Shown here piece after piece: positions 51,609 to 61,800 of a stretch of 64,000 nucleotides of DNA. Location: positions 806,001-870,000 of the forward strand of contig OAPG01000005.1 of assembly GCA_900208305.1 (NCBI GenBank). The letters run 5' to 3'. The notes under the pieces are model-generated. The model saw nothing but the letters and a program-made list of their open reading frames with translations. It was not told where the DNA came from and made no database searches. The position numbers were made by a program, and so were the translations under genes. Source of the DNA: Melanopsichium pennsylvanicum. Taxonomy: Eukaryota > Basidiomycota > Ustilaginomycetes > Ustilaginales. Positions within the stretch are counted from its first letter, which is position 1; the number at the start of each line of letters is the position of its first letter.

Positions 51609-54600
51609 GCTTTATTTGGTGGGAAAGGTCGACTCGGAATGTGAATTCGCTTTGTTGTGGTGGAAAAGGTTTTTCGACCTTTCGCAGATGAACAAATCAG
51701 TATGTTGGCATGCTCGTGAGCGGTATCGAAGGATCTGCGAGCTGTGATCGCGCAGCAGAGACTGGAGCAGATGGTTATGATGCTGATGCTAGAATAGGCA
51801 GGGGGGTCCGAATCGCGCAGATAGTGCAGCTACAGCGGAGAGCTGCGATAGCATCAAAAGCAGAGAAGCGCTTCGAGAGGTAGAGAATGGCTTGTATGTC
51901 CGTTGCGATTGCGGTTCGTTGTTGGGCTGACGTTGTCTGCAAAAGAGTGCTAAGCTGATGCAGCTAGAAACCGGAGCAGGAAGCACCACAATGGACTGTG
52001 CTGACCAAGAAGATGCTGAGGATGAGGACCGAACTGAGAGATAACCGTGGCGATGATGTGGGGTCAGGTCGAATCGATTCGAATGCGTGCAGTGAGATGG
52101 TGGTCTTCGGATTAGATTGCAAGGATGCGATAATGATGATGATGACGACGATGGTGATGGTGCACTGTAGAGAGGGAGACCGAGGATGCTGAAGGGGAGA
52201 CGATGAAGGAAGGAGCCGAAAGACATGGGAAAGATGAGATGCACAAACGAGGTAAGGGAACTGAGCAGCAATGCATCATCGGGTGCTGCACCGCCTGTGT
52301 CTGAAAAGTTGACGGACTCGCAAAGAGCTCTCTTGTACGCTCTCATTCACTCACATTTTGTCTCAAGCGAGGGGGGGCATGCAGAGAGGTGTCGAGTGGT
52401 CCAATTTCGGATACAGTAATTTACACTCACACTCTCGAACTGCCCCCGCATTTTTTTCCCGGCCTTCGAAGAATTTAGCTTCCAAAATAAAAAGAATATG
52501 AAGCCAATTCCGAGGGAAAGGGCACTTGGAGAAATAACCTCCGAGCCGATCGATGCAGTGGATGCTGTTGGCTTGCTGTTGGCTAGCTGCTAGGAAAGCC
52601 ATAGCCGCATCGCCCGTCAGAAGACCATGTGCACCTCGACGATACACGTATGATCTCGCTCTTATGCTTGGTTCGGTGCATCTTGGCAACCTGCTCAACT
52701 TCATGAGTGCGAATCTGAGGTTGGCTACAGATTTTTGTGAGGTGGTCGTTCACTTCTAATCACATTCAGTAAAGGAAGAAACGTTCTCGGTGACTGCAGC
52801 GACCTCTTACGAGCAGAGAGCTTGGGCAAAGGCGTCGCGGAGAGCCAAAGCAGGCGAACAAGAACATGAGCACAAGAGGGAAAGACGCAACTCGCTGCAA
52901 CAGCAATATGATGTGATGCGACCTGAATCATCTCGAGACCAAGAGCATCAAGCTTCAGTCAAGATCAGAAGCAGGAAGACAAAAACCGGGTGCGAATGAA
53001 TTTCAAAGTGGTGCCCAACGGGAGAGGGGTAAAAATAAACAGATCGTCACTTCTGCTGGCAATGTGCCCTTTTCTTTCTCGCTTGGCGACAATTTCGAGC
53101 GGAGCCTAAGTGCGGAGTAAATGTACTGTACACCAATTCAGCAGTCAGCAGTCAATCACTCAACTTATCCAGACAAGGATGACGAAGCGACAGTCTGAGC
53201 GCATGATGCAGAGCTCAGAAGATGAGCGCTACTTCGTTTCCGTTACTATGTGAACAAACGAAACTTGTGGGGATCCGGCCAAGAAGGGTGGACGGACCAA
53301 GCCTAGCAAAGCTAAAGTCGATTGTCAAAGCAAAGTAGGAACAAGACGCTAACCAGGTACAGATGCCCTACCAACGAAGCAAGCGGCACGCTTTCGTGGT
53401 TAGCACCGCAACGGAGAATTCCGACGTCTCGACAAGCGGCGGCTGCAGCGCTGTCTACGTGCTCTTCATACTTTAATGTAGTACAATGCTCTTTCCGGCA
53501 CAGGCGAGTGTGGCAAAGAGCATCGTCGATGATGAGGTTACGAAATGTTGATACAGTGTGGCTGTTGTCGACGAACCAAGAATACAAAGCGTACCTGAGA
53601 CCTCCCGGCCAGGTAGGCATTCTAATGCGGGGAACGCTTGCTCTTTCCGAAGTGCAGTCATGATCCGAGCGCCGCGATGGCGTACAGGTTGCCACCAATT
53701 TGCAGGCTGCATGAAAAAGCGCTGGGGAACAGAAGAATATGGCAGCAAGACATCCGCTCTAAAAGTTCGAGCAAGCTGGCACGAACGACTAATTACTTGA
53801 GGGGCAGACCGCAAGACAGACCCATATGGTTGCTGTATGAGATACGACTTGCTTTGACCATCTTTAGCGCCAAGTCACGATGGATTCCACCGTCCGGATG
53901 TGCCGTTAGCGCTTCTCGTCACCGATGGCTCATCCGACTGGGTCTAATGCTCAATGAAGGGCGGTATCGGGAGCTTCCGGGCAGCCAGACTCGTCAGAGC
54001 AATTTCGGCATGACTGTCGAGTCGCAAATATTGCCAAGAAGATCATGGACTGCGTCATATCTAACCTCGGCAGCATATCAGACTATTTCTTTTGATCTGT
54101 AATCGAGGCTGTCAAGGGCTCAAAGATGATGGATGTCCAGACCTTTAGTACAAGCTGTTTGACTGGCTGAAATCTCAAGTATTGCTTTGAAAATGTCAGT
54201 CAGGAGCAGCGGTGGGGTTATTCTCGCGTGAAATACAGCCATGCAGCGAAAGAGCCGCGCTCGGCTATGGCATCGGCGGCATCGGCGGCTCCCGACATTG
54301 AACTAGCCCCGCAGCCACGCAAGACTCTAAAGTTTAGAGAGTCGCGTTGCCTCGTTTCCGTATTATGAGGCAGAAATAACTGACATCTGAATCGGTAGCA
54401 GGTCTGACCGCTTGTCTTCGTTGTTGGGTCTGCTGCCATGTGCGATGTGCGATTCCATTGTCAAGATCGGCAGTTGCCTCCGATCTCGCAGAAATCGGTG
54501 CCAAAACAGGGATTTGATCCGGAGTCCTCTGAATGAGAAACTAACATCAAGTGACCAATGCCAATCCAGGTCCTGACCACGATGAGACTCGAAAAGAGGT

Positions 54601-55467
54601 AGACACTGCTTTCCTTTCACTCCTTCTTCACACCATGGGTGTGTTCTCCGACCCAATCATACGGCGCATCCTCATCGCCGCATCGTTTGCGACTGCTAGC
54701 CAAGCGACATAGTGAACTCTTCTAGTTTGAAATTCGGGCAACGATGAACTACAGTATTCCTTCTGCACACTCAAATGCTTCTCTCGCTTTCGAATACGCC
54801 AACAGATTGATTTTGCAATCCAATCTCCGATTGACACACAGTCACAAACAACCAGAGCGGGGCAATCTCTGTGCCTTGATCCTACGTCATGTACCACGTC
54901 TACCTTTTTTGAAATTTTTCTATGTGCTTGGTTTACGTACATTTTACCAGCTCAGGTCTAAATATGGAACGTTGGCATCGGTCCATGAACTTGATCCATC
55001 CCTGCGGAAACCGCAAGTTCGCTTTCGTCATGTGCCATGGAGTCTCCCAGTCCGAGTTGTTGCCATCAAGCTGAAATGGCACACTAATCAAAGCTTTGAT
55101 TGTTTCGCATCGATGGAATTCAGCGCTTCGTCACACGATGGGTCTAACATCATGCCTGCGCTTCTGGAGCAATCTGCATGCTTCTCCGACGGATCAATCC
55201 GCGCTCATCAGTGATGTTGCTATAGAACTGACAGCGTACGAACATGGTCTCAGAAAGCAATTGTAAGAAACCGATGCTGTCGACACAACGCCTTGTTCTG
55301 GATCGGAACTCAAAAAAGACCGTCGGGGCCTTGGTTTCCTGTTACCCGAGAGTTTGGATCGTCATACGGCATACTGTGGCATACATGATTTCTCCCATCA
55401 CTCATCCTGTCCACAAGATCGTCCCTGTGCCTCGTCGGACAAATAAAGTTTTTCTCTTACGACAAAC

Positions 55468-55473
55468 ACTTTG

Positions 55474-55534
<61 letters not shown>

Positions 55535-55559
55535 CTCATTGCCATTATCTGACTTTGTG
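55468..55559 (-). repeat. 54-nt poly-T tract flanked by 8-bp direct repeats, possible retroposed fragment
   Basis: T54 occupies 55478-55531. ACTTTGTG occurs at 55468-55475 just before it and again at 55552-55559, 20 bp after it. Read on the minus strand this is a 20-nt body followed by a long poly-A and an 8-bp target-site-like duplication, the form of a severely 5'-truncated retroposed RNA. The interpretation is inference; a simple homopolymer expansion beside a chance 8-bp repeat is also possible. Confidence 0.45.
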
Positions 55560-55835
55560 GGACCAATATGTTCGCTCTCGCGGTTGCGCAGGAACAAATT
55601 GCGTTGACCTCCTTGACACTGACTTGAACTGCGACAATCACGCAGCTCATGACAAGAGATGGCGATCTTGAAAAGAGCTTTTGTGTGCACTGCGTACGCG
55701 GCGGCTCATGGTGCGCTCGCGGGATCCGCTTTGCATTCTCTAGTAACATCTCGCAAACGGTCAGAGCCTCACGTGTATGTGATTCAAATCCTCGGGATCC
55801 TGACGAGGCAGATTTACATTCTTCTGGTACACGCA

Positions 55836-55873
55836 CGGCCGTGACACCCTATGACCATGTCGTGTCACGGCCG
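55836..55873. repeat. Perfect 12-bp inverted repeat (hairpin)
   Basis: CGGCCGTGACAC at 55836-55847 and GTGTCACGGCCG at 55862-55873 are perfect reverse complements around a 14-nt spacer. The hairpin is GC-rich and lies in a gene-free region about 750 bp upstream of ERG8. There is no T-run after it on either strand that would suggest a Pol III or bacterial-type terminator. Confidence 0.8.
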
Positions 55874-56620
55874 AATCAAAATGCAACTGGGTACTCTCGA
55901 GCTTTCTCGCCCATCATAGCCGATGTCGTACTTGAACTTGAAGTCGCGGCTAGAGGTCATAGCTTGATGTGGTGCAGCCGTTGTGAGCAGAGGTTCAAGT
56001 GCGAAATGTGAGCGGTGAGCTGATGTATCGAGTGTCCCAAGCGTATGCGTCGCTAAGATCGCCACTGAACTTGAGATCACGTTTCGGAAGGCGTAGCTGA
56101 TGGTAGGCAAACAAGCTTTGCGCATTCTGCGACACCACGCATTTGGACGAGTACTGCAGATGCTATAACGCCGTGTCATGCTTAGTCAACCAATGTGTCT
56201 GAGAGGTGTATTGTTTGGTTTTTGACGATTGTATGCTGTGATTACACCCATGCCACACTCTTTCATTGCTCGCAAACTATTGCGCCGTACTATTGCAAGC
56301 CATTGCTGATGGTCTAGTTACAGCAATGGTAAAGCCAACGGTATGTTGGAGAACTAGAGAATGCGAGAAATTCCCCTGGGTTCCCACGTGACATAGGAAA
56401 GTGTTACTTTTTGCGGAAATGCAGGTGCCATGTTCTTCACGTTTCCCCACCTTGTGCAAACCACTTCTCGCTTTCTTTGCTCACAGCAAGCAGCCGACGC
56501 TCTTTGCAGAATCATAGCAGGCCAGTGAATTCCTTCAAGCCCAAAGTTACGGCGTTTGTTTCACCGTGCTGGTTTACGCTAGACAATTCCCTCTCGGTCA
56601 GCTTCGAACAAAGCATCACG

Positions 56621-58498
56621 ATGGCTTCCAAAAACTTTCGCGAGACATCCGTCTCGACACCAGGAAAGGTGCTCGTAGCAGGCGGATATCTAGTCCTCGA
56701 TCCAGCCTATCCAGGCCTCGTCGTATCCACATCATCGCGCTTCTACTGTCACGCACGATCCGATACTTGCCCTGTAGCGCAAAAGGACCATATAGCGTCA
56801 AGTTGCAAAATCATCATTCACTCGCCTCAATTTATCGACGCTGTCTGGGTCTATCGAGCCTCGATGGTGCTATCTGCTCAAGGAAAAGAGGGATGGATCA
56901 TTGAGCAGACAGCAGAGTCGCGAAAAAAAGCTGGTTGCAACCCCTTCGTCTCCCTTGCTCTTGCTTACACTCTTCGTCTAGCAGCAGAACTCAAAGGCTC
57001 TGACGAGTTACAATCGCTCTTCCAACGCACCTCTCCAGCAGGCATCGAAATCACCGTAGTGGCAGACAACGACTTTTACTCGCAGCGCGATACTCTCGAC
57101 CTGCCAGAAGGAACTGCACCAACAGTGGAACAGCTACAGGATCTTGCGCCCTTCACACCGCAAAAGTGCCGTATTGGCGATGTACACAAGACTGGTCTTG
57201 GCTCAAGCGCAGCCATGACCACCTCGCTCGTCGCTTGCTTCCTCTTGCATCTGCAAGCTGTTGTTCTGGATGGTCCTGACTCTATCGAAACAGATGACTT
57301 GGCCTTGATCCACAATCTCGCGCAACTTGCACATTGTGCAGCGCAGGGCAAGGTTGGATCCGGATTCGATGTCAGCGCTGCCATCTGGGGCAGCCAGCTT
57401 TATCGCCGCTTCGAACCCAAAGTGCTGCAAACATGCCTTGACGAAGGAGAGAAGGTATTCACCGAAGGAGAGGAGTCAGAGGAGCAGAGAAAGACAAGAC
57501 TGTCTGCAAGGATCGAGCTATTGCCTGTGTTGGATCCTTACAACCCATTGTGGAAAGCGTCATCTCTGTCCGGTGATGCTGAAACGCAATCTACGGCAAC
57601 GGAAGGTCTTGCTGTCTCGAGCAACGACAAGGTGCCAAAACCTGCACCTCTGCAGCTGCCTCCGGGTCTCGACCTCCTGCTTGCTGATGTGGATGCTGGA
57701 TCAAACACGCCAAGTCTGGTCTCGAAGGTGCTGGCATGGAGGAAGGAGAAGCCGGAATGGGCCAAGCAATTGTACAACGTCATTGCATCCTCCAATCAAG
57801 GTCTCGCCGACAATCTTCTGCGACTTCGAATCTTGCACGCCTCTGATCCTGCTGCGTACGAAGCGCTCGTAGACTCCGCCGCCACGCAGCTTTCGACAGA
57901 GTGGGATGCGGCGCTCAAGGCACTGCCCCAGGATACAGAAGACAGTCACGACACTGAGGAAGAGATCGACCTTCGAGTGACACCCCGCACTTTGCTACAA
58001 GCCCTAATCGACGTACGCAATAGCCTTCGGTCGATTCGTGCTGGCATGCGAGAGCTTGGCCAGCGGGCTGGAGTCCCGATCGAACCTCCCGAGATTGGAA
58101 GCTTGATTAAGAAGATTAGCGAACAAATCCCAGGAGTCGTAGGTGGAAGCATTCCAGGTGCGGGTGGATTTGATGCTTTTTACATCATCTACCTCAAGAG
58201 CGCTGACAAGCCACGCGATCTGTCCTGGCTGTGGAGTCAGATCCATGCTGTTAAGGAGGAGGCCGAGTCGAAGCTCACTTTAGGCCCTCTACTGTCCCGT
58301 GCAGGTGGCGCAAAGGCCACTAATGATGACCCTTCGGAGGAGCCTGACGCTTCAGAGGCGTCGGAACATGTCGTCGAGCTGTTGAAGAAACTCAAAGCGT
58401 CGGAACATGCTAGTCAGAACTTTGGGCTGCGTCTGGAGAAGATGGACAATGTGAAGGGCCTGAAGGAGGCCGTTGCTCGATTCTGCGAACGAAAGTGA
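56621..58498 (+). CDS. ERG8: Phosphomevalonate kinase (ERG8)
   Basis: The product is 625 aa; the ATG at 56621 (MASKNFRETSVSTPGKVLVA) is the first in this frame. It is a GHMP-family kinase that converts mevalonate-5-phosphate to the diphosphate in the cytosolic sterol/isoprenoid pathway. Evidence: the N-terminal STPGKVLVAGGYLVLDPAYP segment; the ATP-binding motif VHKTGLGSSAAMTTS at about 188-202; the GKVGSGFDVSAAIWGSQLYR segment that follows; and the C-terminal glycine-rich GVVGGSIPGAGGFDAFYIIY loop. It is longer than yeast Erg8 (451 aa), owing to inserts around 265-330 and 430-455 and a C-terminal extension. TERT follows on the same strand after 322 bp. Confidence 0.95.
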   Translation: MASKNFRETSVSTPGKVLVAGGYLVLDPAYPGLVVSTSSRFYCHARSDTCPVAQKDHIASSCKIIIHSPQFIDAVWVYRASMVLSAQGKEGWIIEQTAESRKKAGCNPFVSLALAYTLRLAAELKGSDELQSLFQRTSPAGIEITVVADNDFYSQRDTLDLPEGTAPTVEQLQDLAPFTPQKCRIGDVHKTGLGSSAAMTTSLVACFLLHLQAVVLDGPDSIETDDLALIHNLAQLAHCAAQGKVGSGFDVSAAIWGSQLYRRFEPKVLQTCLDEGEKVFTEGEESEEQRKTRLSARIELLPVLDPYNPLWKASSLSGDAETQSTATEGLAVSSNDKVPKPAPLQLPPGLDLLLADVDAGSNTPSLVSKVLAWRKEKPEWAKQLYNVIASSNQGLADNLLRLRILHASDPAAYEALVDSAATQLSTEWDAALKALPQDTEDSHDTEEEIDLRVTPRTLLQALIDVRNSLRSIRAGMRELGQRAGVPIEPPEIGSLIKKISEQIPGVVGGSIPGAGGFDAFYIIYLKSADKPRDLSWLWSQIHAVKEEAESKLTLGPLLSRAGGAKATNDDPSEEPDASEASEHVVELLKKLKASEHASQNFGLRLEKMDNVKGLKEAVARFCERK

Positions 58499-58807
58499 TA
58501 CCACATGTAGATCACGATACCCTGCATTGAAGGATCTATCGGATGGAGCATGTACTGAAGAGCATTGTGATCGCTGAGAGTAAGCTGCTAGTCAAGCCGA
58601 TACATGATGATCCGAGTTGAGTCAAGCTTGCGGTTGGTCTGCTATCGCAGCAGCACGCGTCCTGTAGAGTGCAACGCGAATTTCGAAAGTGTTGGTCACT
58701 GCGCGCTGCTGGTCGAATTGCAAAGTGAAAGCTTCTTAGGGTCCAATTCTTTGTCCGACTTGTTTGAATCGACCAGCACAAACCTTTACGTCCTAGCCAT
58801 CACCACT

Positions 58808-58846
58808 ATGAAGAGCCGAGATGCAAATGACAGGGACAAGTCCTGA
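58808..58846 (+). CDS. Short upstream ORF overlapping the TERT start
   Basis: ATG 58808 has A at position -3 and opens a 12-codon frame plus stop (MKSRDANDRDKS) in the +1 register, ending inside the TERT coding region and covering the TERT ATG at 58821. If the TERT transcript includes it, scanning ribosomes would meet it first. It is a candidate translational control element; translation has not been shown. Confidence 0.35.
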   Translation: MKSRDANDRDKS

Positions 58847-61800
58847 AGCTCACTGCTCAGTGCTCCTTCGACATTTTGCTCAAGTTGTTCCTATTCTAAC
58901 CTTCATTAGGGAGCGCTTTGGGATCGAAGCAGCAGCATCTAGCTCCAAACAATCATGCGGTCTCTCAGAGGAGCAGTGGAAGCGCTTGAGCGGCACACTT
59001 GTCGGCATTGATACCTCAGTGCCTAGTCCTTCTGCATCATTTTCAGTAAATAAGACCAGCCTTCGAAGTCAAACAGCGGCCTACACGCCTATCCATGAAG
59101 CTGTTCAAGAAGCTCAGCTGCAGATTTTATCCAATGCATCCTCGCGGGCTACCTCCGCAACTCAAGGCAAACAAGAAGCATCGAGCAACGTGCTAATTAA
59201 AGGCTATCGAAGACCTGACGATCGCCTCGAATCGTTCCGCGTCACATCAACCGGTCGACCGGGACTGATCAACCTGTATCCAAATTCCATGGTCACTTCT
59301 CTCGTGCTCGAAAAAGAGTGGCATTATCTCTTCGACCGCATTGGCGCAGAGAGATTTATCTGGCTGCTGGTCAATCTCAGCATATTTGTCCCGCTCTTGC
59401 TGCATGGCGCGGACGGCTCGTGTTTTGTGCAGCTGACCGGTGCTGCGCTCAGCGAGCAGTCGGCTAACCGGACCTCTTCAACGCCGGTCGAGTCCACGAG
59501 TGACCGAGTCGGGGCCAACCTCAAGCGCAAGTACGACACAGCGGCATCAGAAGGAGATTCGATACAAGCGGCACGTGTCCCTGGCAATTCTGGCTGCGCT
59601 ACCCAGCCGCTGGGGGCAGCTGCTCTTGGAAAGCGAGCAAGACGATTTGAGAGAGTTGAATCGAGAATCCGCGTACGCTCGGCTGCCTCTGGTCCTGATC
59701 CCGACAGAGTCGACAAGGCCGCGCTTATCCTCGATAGAAAGCCATCAGAAATCGTCATTGTCCGAAGTCGCATGTTCTACGCACGATGCTCGCGCAACAA
59801 ATCTGGCAGAGTCGAGGTCGGCCTTCCTTCCGTGCACGTTATACCTCGTTCGTCGTGTCGCAAGGAACTGGACAAAGTGCTTCCCAGCTCCACTGTATCC
59901 TCAACGCCGACAAATCGCAGTAAGACACCGTCAAGAAACTTTGCTGTCGACAGCAAGCAGAACATCAAGTCCCAAGAAGCGATTTTTCACGATAGGAGGA
60001 CCAGACATCTCGCCAAATATGTCTTCCCACGTCAATTCGGGCTGCACAACGTCTTCACAGGCGCACGTGACTTCGATACTACAACACAGCCGTTTCGGGA
60101 CTACACGGTGAGGGAGACCGAGATCAAAGCACTGGGTGCTAAGCGCACGCCAAAGGCGCTCAGATCCGCGTTGCCTGTTCTGGCAAAGATGTTGGCTAGG
60201 CATGACAAGCTCGAATACAGAGCTTTGCTGAATCGATGTTGTCCGTCAAGAGTGCCGAAGGGAAGGCTCACGGCACAGGAACGCCAGCAGATCGTGGAAG
60301 ACTTGGCAGAGGTCGAGGCTCTGCAGCCAAGCCTCTTTCCAGACGCCCCTACCCGAGGCGCTCAAAAGGACAACAGCAGTGACAAGTTGGCGTCGACAAA
60401 GCAGAGCAATATCCTGCAGTCCCAGGGCCGCAGTGGACAGGATTCAGCAAAAGTTGACTTTGAGATAGCACCTCCGCCAGCTCGCAAGCCACGATATACC
60501 AACTATGCAGTACCAAAGACCGGGCAAGTAGTGCACTTCATCACACTTGCCATCAAATCTCTACTGCCACGCGACGTCTTCGGATCGCTGCACAACCAGA
60601 AGCTCATACTCAGCACCATCGGCGACTTTGTCCGACTCCGCCGCTATGAATCATTCAACCTTCACCGAATTGCCCAATCCTTTCGCTTCACTGACGTCGA
60701 CTGGGCCCTGCCCCAACAAGCGGTTCGCCGCAATTGCCGCTTGACACGCCAAGAGGCGGAAGGCAGGAAAAGGTTGGTCTTCGAGCTGCTGTATTGGATT
60801 TTCGATGGGTTGGTCATCCCTTTGCTCCGGACCACGTTTTACATCACGGAGACAGCAGCGTACAGGAACAAGGTACTCTACTTCCGGCAGGACGATTGGC
60901 ATGTGCTGTCAAAGCCAGTCTTGAGCCAATTGAAAGAGTCGATCTTCGAACCATTGACCAGGGCGGAGGCTTTGTCGTTCATGGCGTCGCGAAAACTGGG
61001 ATATTCGCACGTACGCCTGCTACCGAAGGAGACCGGAGTGAGGCCCATCGTCAATTTGCGCCGCAGAAGTACAAAGCAGGTACAAACAGATCAGCCGGCC
61101 TCGCAATCTGACCCGAGCAAGTCAAAGTCTAAGGTCAAGTCAAATCTGTCGGCTGCAAGTCAGAGAAAAGAGTCGATGATTCTGGGACAGTCCATCAACT
61201 TCATTCTGCAGTCCGTGTTTTACATCTTGACTTATGAGAAGAGTCAGATGCTAACTAGCTCTGACCGAGAAGAATGCACAGGATGGGATCATCATGGAGA
61301 CGAAGGTGGTGCCAATCAAGGTATGCTCTCAAGTTCGGTGTTTGGGCCAAACGAGATCTACACGCAGCTAAAGACATTCAAGCAGCGCCTGACGCAGGGA
61401 CAATCACAGCGGGCGAGGAAGAAGCTTTACTTCATCAAAGTCGACATACGTTGCGCTTTCGACTCGATCGACCAGGGCAAGTTGCTCGAAATCATTGAAC
61501 GAATCCTACGCAAGGACCATGAACAGGAGACTGAGGGATATCGCATTCATCGATTTGCAAAAATCATGTGTTCCACGATTCGGGAAGCAAAGTCAACATC
61601 TGCCATTGCTGTTCCGCGGACAAAGGGCACGAAACGCGAGTTTGTCCGACTGGCGCGTCCTGACACGGAGCATATCGACTTCTTCGACCTAGCCTCGTCC
61701 CTCGCTGTTGCTCTTCACGATGTGGTCTTCGTTGATGGCGTGTCGTATCGCTACGAATCCACATCGCTTATCTTGAAGTTACTGCGGCAGCATATCACGG

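Larger units (their letters stand above)
51609..56620. other. 5-kb divergent intergenic region between the bHLH gene and ERG8
   Basis: No recognisable gene. Frames of up to about 185 codons are present on both strands but overlap each other and match no family. Structures seen: ATGATG-type repeats near 52130-52150; TACAGTA/TACTGTA motifs at 52412, 53124 and 54750; an odd palindrome CTCTAAAGTTTAGAG at 54325-54339; a 54-nt poly-T tract at 55478-55531; and a hairpin at 55836-55873. The bHLH and ERG8 promoters must lie at its ends. Confidence 0.6.

Noticed and set aside
51789..52346. 185-codon minus-strand frame upstream of the bHLH gene
   Set aside because: Composition is dominated by serine from ATG/ATC-type repeats and no motif is seen; it is more likely 5' UTR or promoter sequence.
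54300..54345. Possible tRNA anticodon arm around CTCTAAAGTTTAGAG
   Set aside because: The loop is the wrong size and no matching T arm, D arm or acceptor stem is present; it is only a small palindrome.
55770..55815. Possible tRNA 3' half (GATTCAAATCC resembles a B box)
   Set aside because: The flanking five bases on each side do not pair as a T stem, and no A box or acceptor stem could be found upstream.
55402..55836. 144-codon minus-strand frame with a run of lysines
   Set aside because: The lysine run is the poly-T tract read on the other strand; the rest has no similarity.
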